From: Phytophthora quininea
Lineage: Eukaryota; Oomycota; Peronosporomycetes; Peronosporales; Peronosporaceae
Assembly: GCA_011947345.1 (NCBI GenBank)
Contig: JAAVTG010000107.1
Location: forward strand, 62,001-126,000
Direction of reading: 5' to 3'
Length of the DNA: 64,000 nt
Shown in pieces: positions 55,300 through 64,000 of the stretch (position 1 is the stretch's first letter; each line of letters opens with the position of its first letter). Both the position numbers and the translations under genes were made by a program. The notes beneath the pieces are model-generated. The model worked only from the letters and a program-made list of their open reading frames with translations, was not told where the DNA came from and searched no databases.

Positions 55300-55879
55300 T
55301 AGTAGGAAGTCTTAACTAACATGATCACTTTCCATTTTGCATCGTTAAGTACACGCGCAATCGTTATTCTTTCTACGTCGCAAAGGAAGGGAAATCCAGT
55401 AGCCAGCAAGCATGAATTACAATCCAACCTTTTTTCATTGTACGCGCTACAGCTCCAGTCAGGGGTGCACAAACCCAAGGCCAAGACTCACCTACATATC
55501 CAATTCGGTTTCTTTCATGAGTTCTGGAAGCTTTTTATTGGGTCGCCGGATCGCCGTGATTTCGGCTGTTCAAGTACCGTATTTGAAGGAAAATGCACCA
55601 CATCTTGTGGAATCGCCGCATCGGATTCAAATCCATGGCATGGTGGTCTCCAAAACGCACAAGCCACTATGTTGGTTCATACGTATCTTAGGACGCGTTT
55701 GGTTCTCTCACCAGCACATTCTTCAAAGGACATTCACCAGGATGCAAGTTTTGCGTTGAGCACGTGCCGCAAACTTGATAGAAATGCACAGAGCAAACAA
55801 ACCCGTGCGCTGGTCTTACAGATGCAAGACAGCGTGACCCGATCCGAGACCAGACCCCTCGGTGACTCGATAAAACAGT
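55300..55879. other. Unassigned stretch with a possible zinc-knuckle relic on the minus strand
   Basis: In the minus direction about 55640-55780 reads VCGTCSTQNLHPGECPLKNV, a Cys/His cluster similar to gag zinc knuckles, but no adjoining capsid or polymerase was found. A plus-strand frame (55321-55887) has no recognised feature. Confidence 0.35.
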
Positions 55880-56937
55880 CTACCTGAGTTCAGGAGCAGG
55901 AACGAACGTCTGGAAGAAATCATGTTTCAAAACGCGAGAGACGTCTTCCAAAGACCCGAGCAAGTCCAGTAAAGCAGTCATCATGTCGACTTCGACGACC
56001 AACCTCTCGACTCGGCAGTTGTCGCCGTCCCAGTAAAATTCCATTCGCACGTGAACGCAAAGTCTCTGGCCCAGTAATTTTGCAGCGAGCGTGGACTGCT
56101 CCATGCCAACTAAGAGATGCGGGAACGCGTACTGCAACGTGCGTTCCGAGAAGGTTAAGGCAGCTGAGGAAATCGCAGTCACAGAGCTGCCAACGCCATT
56201 TTCAATGCGTCCAAGACTCAACTCAACATGTTGGCAACATTGCATGACAAATGTCCAAGTCTCCGTCATTGCCACGACGCCGCACCGGTGGCCAAAGATG
56301 ATGTCCGGCGCCATGACAGCTCGTAAAAATTCGAGTTGCACGTGAGGCTTGTCTGGCTTGGTAGGGGTTGGAAACCATGTCGAAAGAGGCGGAAATATTC
56401 CGCGGCGACACACCACGGTGTGCTTCTCGTGGAGACGCCTATCGCCGCCTGCTTCCTCTGCAGCTCGAGTTCCGCGACTTCTTCTTGCAGCTCGCGGACT
56501 TTTGTCTCGAGCGCGAGGATTTTGCTGCGCTGTCGTTCCCGGTACCGCGCCATGTTTAGGCGACAGCGCTCGCGATCTTTGGCTTCAACCTCGGCGACAG
56601 TCCACGACTTATGCTTGCTGATCTGGGCGGTAGCTGCTGCCTGAAGGTTTTGGCGATTGGTACCGGACTGCGCTTGATCTTGTCGTGTTTGTTTCGCGCG
56701 CTGACTCCGCGCGGTTGGTGGCGATTTGGTCGACCTCTCGAGTGGGCCATTTCCTGGGTTATAGCGCGGCACCACTTCGCCGATGATGACGTCGGCCATA
56801 CACTGGTACCTGTAGTTGGGCGGGAGAGCACGCTGCTTCGCATGGCAATTTAAAGTGTTCAAAGGCCTCGTCAGATTCAGAAATGCCACACCAGCATGAG
56901 GAGTGGCAGCACGATGAGGTTTGGGATGGTGATTCAC
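55880..56937 (-). pseudogene. bZIP-4: bZIP-family gene with a single frameshift
   Basis: The N-terminal frame (56266-56937) includes MADVIIGEVVPRYN, a Thr/Gln/Ser-rich linker, the basic region DRERCRLNMARYRERQRSK (Cys in place of the invariant Asn), a zipper (LETKVRELQEEVAELELQRK) and WCVAAEYFRLFRHGF. Within about 30 bases after that (about 56345-56400) the frame shifts by one. The second frame (55880-56416) continues LEFLRAVMAPDIIFGHRCGV to ALDLLGSLEDVSRVLK. Because the only defect is one indel, a sequencing or assembly error is possible and the gene may be functional. Confidence 0.75.
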
Positions 56938-57034
56938 TTGTCAACAGTGATGATGTAGACCTGGAGTCGAAATCCTTGATCGTTTCAAGACCTCTGTGGG
57001 GTCGCTTCGCATTTGCTTCCTGCGGTCGACGTCC

Positions 57035-58017
57035 ATGAACAACTCGCGTCGTAGACGTGCGAGACTCACTAGCTCGCGCCTGCGGCGCTCTCGACTCTTG
57101 GCCGAGGTGGCCATGCGGAAGATGAACCTGGATCCGGAGAAGACCATGCAGATGGAGCACATTTCGGAGCAGCTGTCCCCCGAAGATGTTAACTTCTTCC
57201 AGCACATCTTCCGCCAGATCGACGGTCCGTTCTCGTCGCTCGTTTCCAGCAATTACATCAGCTGACAATTCTTTAACTTTCAGTGGACAGCTCAGGAATC
57301 ATGCTGCGGTCCGAGCTGCACGACGTGAGTGGGAAAATTCGTTGGGACCGTAAAATGCTCACTATTTCTTGTCTGTTTGCAGGCCTTGCAACTACTGGGG
57401 ATCACGCCAAGTGACAAGGAGCTGGACGAGTATCTGCTGATAGCAGACGCAGACGGCTCGTCAACTGCCTTTGAGTCTCGTCATTATGGTGTGTATTTGA
57501 CTATTGGCATGTGTTGGGCCTGTAGGCAGCAAGGCCATCGATCTGCAGGAATGGATTGTGCTGTGCGGAATGCTAGTCACTCCTCCTCATGATGAACAAG
57601 GCCTTTTGAATGCGTTCCACGTACGTGGTAATTGTTGTCTTTGAGTCAAGCAACAGCTTCGGTCAACTTTGCCTCTTGCTGCAGTCTTTATTCCCGAACG
57701 AGGAGGACATCCCCGTGGTGGTATTTCGCACCAAGATGCAGCGCATCCTGGAAAACGCCTACGCCCACATCCCAGACAGCAACCCGCACGAAGTGAGCTG
57801 CTACGTGGACGATATCCTCAGCACTCTAGACTCGAACAACACCGAGTGCATCGATATACAGGACTGCATTCGCATCCTCAGCACACCCTACCACGGCACG
57901 CCACCACTGCCGAGTCCGAAGGCGGAGCATCCGCAAAATCAACACGAAACTGACCACGAGGAAAGAAGGACGAGAACGAGACGGACGAAGGGAATCAAGA
58001 CTACTAGTCCAGTTGAC
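57035..58017 (+). CDS. EF-hand calcium-binding protein, five exons, 3' end interrupted
   Basis: Exons 57035-57224, 57284-57324, 57383-57459, 57530-57620 and 57685-58017 join in phase through GT-AG introns of 59, 58, 70 and 64 nt. The ATG at 57035 is the only one after the in-frame stop at 56951. The N terminus is basic (MNNSRRRRARL). Three EF-hand loops have correct 12-residue spacing: DVDSSGIMLRSE (spanning exons 1-2), DADGSKAIDLQE (exons 3-4) and DSNNTECIDIQD (exon 5). It presumably binds calcium as a regulatory protein. About 244 codons precede a Mutator-like insertion; the frame then runs 44 codons into the element before TGA at 58150. The original C terminus and 3' UTR are unknown. Confidence 0.8.
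58009..58017. repeat. Target-site duplication of MULE-B copy 2 (right copy 61113-61121)
   Basis: CCAGTTGAC, 9 bp and identical on both sides, the length that Mutator-like elements produce. Confidence 0.85.
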
Positions 58018-58238
58018 GGAAGATTTTTTACAGGTCACCGACAGGTCTGGTCTCATCGGGTCTGCGTGACCAGATCCCAGACCACAGCGGAATTTCAGGT
58101 GTCATTTGGTCACAGCCTCATGACTCAAAAGACCAAATGCGACCAAATATGAAATGCCTTAAATAAATACCTGTAATATCTGATATATTTAAGAGAAAGA
58201 AATGATATGTATTATTGGAAGATATCGCTGTCAACGAG

Positions 58239-60280
58239 TTAGCTAGCAGTGCGTGTTGCAGCAATCCGACTGGAGGGCCTGCGAGTTTGTAGAGTCCTTC
58301 CTTGCGCTGGCGTAGCAGTTGTAGATCGAGCCGATCTCCTTGTTGGTCTTCCCCGACGAGCAGCCCCTTGGATTCTTCGCTGTCGCCCTCGTCGTGCTGG
58401 AGTATGACGCTGAACCACCAAGGAAACAACCTCAGGTAGGCGAATCGGCTCGTGAGACGGAGCTGCCGCACGTCGGTGGGAAATGTCATCCAGCAAGTTC
58501 ATATATCGTCTCGATACTGTGTCGATTGTGCCGACAAAGACAGGCAAGCTGGGGTGAGGTGCCGTGATTGCCGCATTCAGTTCACGGTTGAACCTCTCGA
58601 GCGGGTTGTTGGTACGACTAACAATCTGCAAATTCATGCCGTGGACATTCCACACGTCGACTGGAAAAAGGGTGAGCTAGGTACGCCTGGAGTATCGCCA
58701 GTATCGAGTCCACGCCTGCTCCGCGTAAACAATGTTTGATGTCGAACATCTGCTCCTGATAGTACATGTAACGAATGTGATCCCGTACGGATCGACGTGC
58801 TCAGGCGGAACCACCCTGAGCATGTCCAACACTCCAACATCCATGGCAATCGCAATTTGCTCTCGTGACATGCGCAGCTTCAACATGTTTCGCCGATTTG
58901 CCTGCTTGAAGTGGAATAGGCATCCTACAGGTCGAGTATTCGGAAACTGCGTAGTTACCGTGTCGATTAGAGCTTGTTCGAAGTCGCATACCACGCTGGC
59001 AGGTTGAAGTCGACGCCGTGCTGATCCATTAATGAGCGTAATCATGCAGCGGTAGATTGCTGCAGTTTTGCCAGTCACAAGCACGTAAAACACCGAGACG
59101 TAGACACCACTCGCAGCGTCTTTGACCATTAGAATCACACACTGGTAGAACGGTCTTGGCACACACCTGAAGGTCCCGTCAATAAACATCTGAGAACCCG
59201 GATACATGAGCAACTCGATTAATCGGGGATCAGCCCACCCGATTACTCGATGCAGTTGCTCTCCTTCGGTAAACACGTACTGGAACTGGAAAAAATTAAG
59301 TCTCGTCCCAGTAACAAGACTGAGGTTCGGGACCTCAATCATTCCGTGAATATTCCCACCAAAGTGAATTCGTCGTGCGCGGTAAACACGCCGGAGTGTT
59401 TGCTCGCGTGTTAGACCAAGAACCACAACTGCATCCTCACGCGAAAGAAATTGACCTCGAATCTGGAGCCAGATTTGCTGTGCCGTGTGAGTCAGATTGA
59501 CAACGGCCAGACTCTCCACTGCAGCCATCATTTCGGTAGTCACATCGACCTCGCGGCGTGGAGCGACTACAACAATCCCACATGAGTGTTGTATGAAGTT
59601 CTCGTATTGTTGACTGCTCTTGATGTAGTTGATACGTCCTCGGCACCCACCAGGTCGACGGTAAAAACTGCAGCGATACGTCGTTTTCGTGATGATTCAC
59701 GTGCTCTCGTGTACTGAAACCCATCGATTTGGACGACAGTGCGGAACGGCCGTCTCACAGTCGCTCGATCGTTCCCGACGTTGTCCTGGTCATCGTCAGA
59801 TTCTTCACCTGAGTCCGGCTCAGTTGGCACGTCACTGAAATTGTCTTCATCTTCATCGTCGGCGTTGGTATCTCGTGGGGTATCAGAACCATCCGCTGAG
59901 TCATCACCGTCTTGCAGTGAATGGAGGCGTTGAACAGGAGAACTCGGTTCGAAACGAGTCGTTGGATCGCCATTGCTGGCGGCAGGTTCGTCCTCTGACT
60001 CATTAGCAGAATCAAGTCCGGAACCGGTTCCAAACTCCCAATCTTGGTCAAACTCGCCCGAGGAAGGCGACAGTGATGCCCTTGAGGTGGACGGAGAGGA
60101 CAGAGGTGTGCTTGGCTCGCTCATCAGGCTGGTCTTGGGAATGGCGGGTTGGTGGAGGGGCTTGCAGGAGGGGCTTGCAGGAGGGGCTTGCAGGAGGCTG
60201 CGAAGTTGGAGGTAGACTGAGGTCGTGGGCGAAAATCGCAGAATGAGCCCAGCGGCGAAGAAAGCCCGGGTCTCAGCCAC
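58239..60280 (-). pseudogene. MULE-B copy 2 transposase, few frameshifts
   Basis: From the right: an acidic, Ser-rich N terminus (GSDTPRDTNADDEDEDNFSD), then a FLYWCH-type zinc finger (YRCSFYRRPGGCRGRI, later FIQHSCG) reached after a frameshift near 59680. The catalytic domain at 58677-59543 has MFIDGTFRCVPRPFYQCVIL (first Asp), SVVCDFEQALIDTV (second Asp) and GCLFHFKQANRRN (C-x2-H). After another shift at about 58680, RTNNPLERFNRELNA gives the third acidic residue. Only two or three indels separate it from an open frame. It is the better-preserved sister of 41160-42540. Confidence 0.85.
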
Positions 60281-61077
60281 GGCTTTTCATTTTAGCAGTT
60301 GCAATTGAAGCAGTTTTTACTAGTTTCATTTGCGTCTTTTCCCTTCAGTGGTTGAAATTGAAGTGGTTTCTTGCTAGTTTTACGATCGGAAACGGATAAC
60401 GCAGATACAATATCTAAAACTTCTCCACTTCGCCTGAAATGCGGCGTTTAAACCCTCAATACGAGAAGAGAGGTCGTACACGCTTGCGTCTTTCTCATGT
60501 AAATTCTCTTGGTCATAATTGATTTGCTTTTCGATAGTTGTAGTCATTCTCCGTGAACCAAGGTGGGTAACGCCAAGCCCTCAAAGTAAGTATTTACGGA
60601 GGTTTCATGCAGGTAGCCAACCTTATAGCGCACACAGCCTAAGCATTGCAAATAACTCACTCTACAATGGACTATACTCGAAGGAGTACATACGGCGACA
60701 CATTTCGTGTGCAAGGATGGGGTTCATTGACCCTCACACTCACCAATCCAAAGCAATCTGTCTCTCACTTGCTCCCAACACAACGTTGTTCATACGTTGT
60801 TACGAGTGTCCTTAGAAATGATCCTGTACAAAACTCTCATGCTGATTCAAATTGTGTAGCAGCAAACGTATCCTTACCTTTTATCCCATACGCTCCTTTT
60901 CAATAAAAATAAAAGCTATCATATGTTCCTCATAACGTTAAGAAAACTTGTGTTTCACATGTGCACAAATGCATCCATATCCATTTTCAGAAAGGTCTCA
61001 CTCGGTCACGTGACCACAGGCGTGACCACCTAAAAGACTTGCTGCATTTTTTTATTGATCTGATTTGGTCTTGGTGG
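60281..61077. other. MULE-B copy 2 5' non-coding region
   Basis: Contains short frames only. It lies between the transposase start and the right terminal repeat. No captured host exon was recognised. Confidence 0.5.
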
Positions 61078-61565
61078 GACCAGACCTGTCGGTGACCTGA
61101 TAAAAACCTTACCCAGTTGACACAACGTATTACAATCGCAACACAATGAGTGGAAAGGGTCGCCGACAGGGCGAAGACTTATCGCACCACGAACTTGTCG
61201 CCAGCCAGTCGGCCCTCGGCGGTAACGCGAGCCGAGTCCAGTGCGACGCAGACGTCGTCCGTGTTCCCCAGAATCTGGAGCAGTGGGGTTATCATATCTC
61301 CGTGTTGAAAGATCCGAGTCACCAACCAGCTCGTAGTCGTCGTCCCAGAAGTAGAGTGTTGCGTCACCACGGACATTTTCCGTCCCCGCATCCTCAGAGC
61401 CAGCGGAGACCACCATCCCAGTTTTACGTAGTCCACCAAGTACGGGAAGCCGTGCCTCAGAGTGCTGTCGCTGACTGTGGAGTTAGACACAGTGGTGGTG
61501 ATTACCGAGTCCTCGGTGCCGTTCTCCATTCGCGCGAAGCGCACGACGAAGGGTGTGTACTGCAG

Positions 61566-61735
61566 TGCCAAATTCCAGCGGAATGGGACCAATTCCAGCG
61601 GAATTTTCTTTCCAGCGGAACGGCCGATCCGCTGGCGCGTACTGCATATAATTCGAGCGGATAAATGGCCATATTCCAGCGGATTCAATCCTCCCGAATT
61701 CTGGCAGATAGCGGATTGATCCAGCGGATTGAGCG
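61566..61735. repeat. Subterminal repeats of the Harbinger element
   Basis: TTCCAGCGGAA-like units occur at about 61573, 61590, 61608, 61672 and 61719. Shorter AGCGGA forms lie between them, and inverted GATCCGCTGG is at about 61627. AGCGGAA also recurs near the right end at 62921 and 62951. Such clustered units usually bind the transposase. Confidence 0.55.
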
Positions 61736-61796
61736 CGAGCTGCCTTTTTGAACACATAATTTCCAACGCGAACTTTTGTTTCATGAACGAATGCTA

Positions 61797-62680
61797 TTAG
61801 ACAACAACCTCGCCATCTCTACCAGCTACGAATACGAGGTAGCTTCGCCACATATCGGGTGCTACCTTATGGCGAGCCTGTTTCACTGATGCGTCATCCA
61901 TCTCGTCAGTTCCAGTAGCTCTTTGTGCGGCCTCCGTGTTGTCTTCTTCCCTCCCACAGCTGTTCTGAAGCTCCTTGTCCGCAAATTCATCTTTATGGCA
62001 GCGAATGAAATTGTGGATCGCAAACGTGGCTTGCACGAGGCCCACCTGCGCACCCAGCCCGTGGTTGGGCATCGATTGGAGGATCGGGAATTCTTTTGAT
62101 GGAGCCGTAGGTCGTTTCGATGATGTTGCGTAACGATGAGTGCCGCAGATTAAAAGCTCTTCCTTTGTGGTTTTTGACTTCCTGGCCAAAATCCTTTAGG
62201 TGGTACCTGACGCCTCTGTATGGCGTCAACGTGTGCTTGGTTAAGGCATAACCAGCGTCTCCGAGTGTTGCCGGCAATGGTCCGTTACCGACCTATTTTA
62301 CCATGAGCTCGCGGTAAGTAGTTTCGCCGCCCTTGGGAGAAACCCTCGAGAGGCACGATTTCACTGCTCACCGATCCGCCAGTTTGAACCGTCAAATGTA
62401 GTCAAGACCGAGAGCATCAAAAGCAAACGTGTATTTAGTTGTAGAGGAGACAACCTGCCCTGCTAAACTACAACGTTTTCTACTGGAAATTCGTGTTGCC
62501 CGCCAAAATCCTGGACAAAGTAGAATCTACACTCGTCGTCCATGCCGCAGTACATCGTTGCGGCGTTCGGGTTCGTGGCAGCAGTTGAATAAACCGGAAA
62601 CGTGCAGCCACCTCAATCGTGCTCGCTAGCTGGTCCTTGAACTCTTTGATCGCAACGTCAGACCGCGAAAGTTTGCACAT
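61797..62680 (-). pseudogene. Harbinger (DDE_4-type) transposase, disrupted
   Basis: Minus strand. LGDAGYALTKHTLTPYRGVR contains the second catalytic Asp. NLRHSSLRNIIETTYGSIKR and ILQSMPNHGLGAQVGLVQAT, FAIHNFIRCH form the conserved Harbinger C-terminal part with the catalytic Glu. There is a one-base shift around 62090. Upstream (to 62680) only degraded blocks such as STTKYTFAFDALGLD remain, with stops. The C-terminal tail is acidic and ends VFVAGRDGEVVV. Confidence 0.8.
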
Positions 62681-63099
62681 ACGATCACCCTCTTGGCGAG
62701 CTGCAGTTCGACATGACTTCGTGATCCCGGAAGGTGTGTTTTGCTACTGATTTCAAAGATGCTATACTAACTAAATGTTCACTGTTTGCAACAGGAAAAT
62801 ATTACCTAGGTGTTGCTACTCCTGGCTCGAGGAACTGCAGGAACCGAGGTTGGAATGAATGGAATCTCTATTCCATGGCAAATTCCGAACTAACTGCTAA
62901 CAAACTACTGCAAACAAAACAGCGGAACGGACAATCCGTCGGATCATTGTAGCGGAATGGCAGTACGCAGCCCAAGTCTTGACAGCTGATGGAGATGAGC
63001 TTCCAGTTCTCCAGCATCGCCTCGATGCCGCACACAGTGTTGTCCGCTGCTTTGATGTTTGTCGTTCGCCGTGCCGTCAGAATGAACAACAACAAGGCA

Positions 63100-64000
63100 G
63101 TAAGCTGGCCGTAACTCTTATCTCCTGTTCGTGCTGCTGGTGCGTCGATCTGCTGTGCGCTACTGCGCCAGTCCTGCCCGTGGCCTCGGGCGGTGTCTGG
63201 TGGCCAACCTAGATAACACTAACTACTTAATACACAAAATGCAACCTGCTATCTAGGCCTTTTCCGTGCAGTAGACGTCCAGTTGCCTCGTGCCAGAAGT
63301 CCTTCAAGGGTGTTATGCTTGCCGGCCGTGCGGGCTAATCTACCGCCGGGGCTGGCTCGGGTACCCGATGGTGGCTACTGCCGCAAGCAATACCAGGCTA
63401 CTACTACTGTGTCACCCTCCCTCACGGGCTAGACTACCGTGCTGGTCCTCTCTTTTGGCGGTGGCTCGATCTTCGCGTCAGTCGTCGCCGCGGCTGCGAA
63501 TAGTCGTCGTCTAGTAACTTGAATATATTCCGCGACGGCACCAAACCGGCACCTACTCGCTACAGCTCGAATCTTAGACTGCCTCCTACTTACACATGCA
63601 TCCGATAGCGCGTGGCTCTTCGCCTTCCTGCGATCTTTCCGTAGACGCCTGCTCGCGGCGTTCGTTACGCCGTCCTAGCTCGATTGGGTAGTCGTCGCCT
63701 TCTCTTGCATGACTTGGTCTTCGGCCTGGCTGCTGCCAGCGTTGTCCTCTTGCGTGCTGCTATTGTCTTGGTCGTGCTGCTGTCGTCTTGGTCATGCCGC
63801 TGTCGTCACCCTCGCTGTCGTCCGCTACTCGTCCATGCCGCCGTCCGCTTAGTCGTCCTCGCCGCCTTCTGTCTGCTGTACCGCCAGCTTCAAGCTGCTG
63901 CGGCTGCTGATGACAACGGTGCCGCGGCTCACGTCTTCCCCGCTGACGGATCGGTTCTCGCAATGACACCCATGTCACTCTCTTCCCCCAGTTCCTTGGT
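63100..64000. other. No recognisable gene; GC-rich, CTG/GTCGTC-rich
   Basis: Frames on both strands are low-complexity and share no motif with known families. Runs of CTGCTG and GTCGTC recur from 63700 on. An LTR is possible, as in the 43998-44934 insert, but no termini are seen within the window. Confidence 0.4.

Larger units (their letters stand above)
58018..61112 (-). mobile_element. MULE-B copy 2: Mutator-like element with terminal repeats
   Basis: 3095 bp. The terminal repeats share CAGGTCACCGACAGGTCTGG plus TC (58031-58052; inverted at 61078-61099) and an imperfect outer part starting G(G/T)AAG(A/G)TTTTT. With the 9-bp duplication CCAGTTGAC all hallmarks of a Mutator-like element are present. 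The transposase reads leftward. It interrupted the last exon of the EF-hand gene. Confidence 0.85.
61557..62960 (-). mobile_element. PIF/Harbinger-type DNA transposon
   Basis: Interrupts bZIP-6 between the codon blocks given there. GTAC occurs at each junction (61557-61560 and 62959-62962), and the ends are TGCAGTGCCAAATTCC and, inverted, TGCCATTCC. The exact boundaries are inferred. Near the left end CCAGCGGA occurs repeatedly. Confidence 0.6.
61125..63095 (-). pseudogene. bZIP-6: bZIP-family relic split by a Harbinger element
   Basis: Minus strand. 62960-63095 reads NTVCGIEAMLENWKLISISC, like the family block HRCGVVAMTETWTFVMQCC. On the other side of the insert, 61179-61560 reads ARMENGTEDSVITTTVSNST, LRHGFPYLVDYVKLGWWSPL and MITPLLQILGNTDDVCVALD, matching the conserved C-terminal half. 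The basic region and zipper lie outside or are lost. It is convergent with the EF-hand gene; only the MULE-B insertion separates them. Confidence 0.6.

Noticed and set aside
56759..57268. Minus-strand frame of 169 codons over the EF-hand first exon
   Set aside because: The plus strand gives a five-exon gene with in-phase introns and three EF-hand loops; the minus frame has no recognised motif.
63700..64000. Apparent trinucleotide array (GTCGTC, CTGCTG)
   Set aside because: Units are scattered and imperfect, not a defined tandem repeat.
1..64000. CRISPR arrays, rRNA genes or bacterial operons
   Set aside because: None seen; the introns, effector type and transposon classes are eukaryotic.

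Overview
The window is nuclear DNA of an oomycete, most likely a Phytophthora or a close relative. I infer this from an RxLR-dEER secreted effector carrying a Nudix domain, several bZIP genes of the oomycete type in which the invariant DNA-contacting Asn is Cys or Ala, host introns of only 58-79 nt, and the mix of APE-type LINEs, Ty3 chromodomain elements, a DIRS-like tyrosine-recombinase element, Mutator-like, hAT, mariner and Harbinger relics. The species cannot be fixed from the sequence alone.

Five-sixths or more of the window is transposon sequence, much of it nested. From left to right: a Gypsy-2-like 3' end split by a 5'-truncated LINE A (1-3645); LINE B and LINE A/C pieces (3646-5835); micro-insertions of LINE and SINE tails (5851-6112); an unassigned stretch; the RxLR-Nudix effector (7857-8732); a bZIP relic (about 9.0-9.4 kb); a tRNA-derived SINE split by a full-length LINE B (9686-15976) and a LINE A fragment; a divergent bZIP pair (about 16.3-19.8 kb); a Mutator-like element (20174-32360) containing a LINE A that itself holds a mariner element and a complete Ty3 chromodomain element (Gypsy-1); another bZIP relic; a DIRS-like element (33.7-45.5 kb) split by an ABC-transporter fragment, a hAT transposase, a Mutator-like transposase and a solo LTR; LINE C and LINE A copies (45.6-47.7 kb); a second complete chromodomain element (Gypsy-2, 48343-54005) inside a LINE tail; two more bZIP copies (54.4-56.9 kb); an EF-hand gene (57035-58017) whose 3' end was hit by a Mutator-like element (58018-61112); and a last bZIP copy split by a Harbinger element (61.1-63.1 kb).

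The host genes left after the insertions are removed are few: one effector, about seven members of one bZIP family and one EF-hand protein. The bZIP copies lie on both sides of almost every large insertion, so the ancestral locus looks like a compact bZIP paralogue cluster, next to an effector and an EF-hand gene, spread over more than 50 kb by transposition. Many insertions could be dated relative to each other because target-site duplications are still legible. Most transposon reading frames and several host frames carry frameshifts or stops; only bZIP-2, the EF-hand gene up to the insertion, and LINE B ORF1 read cleanly.
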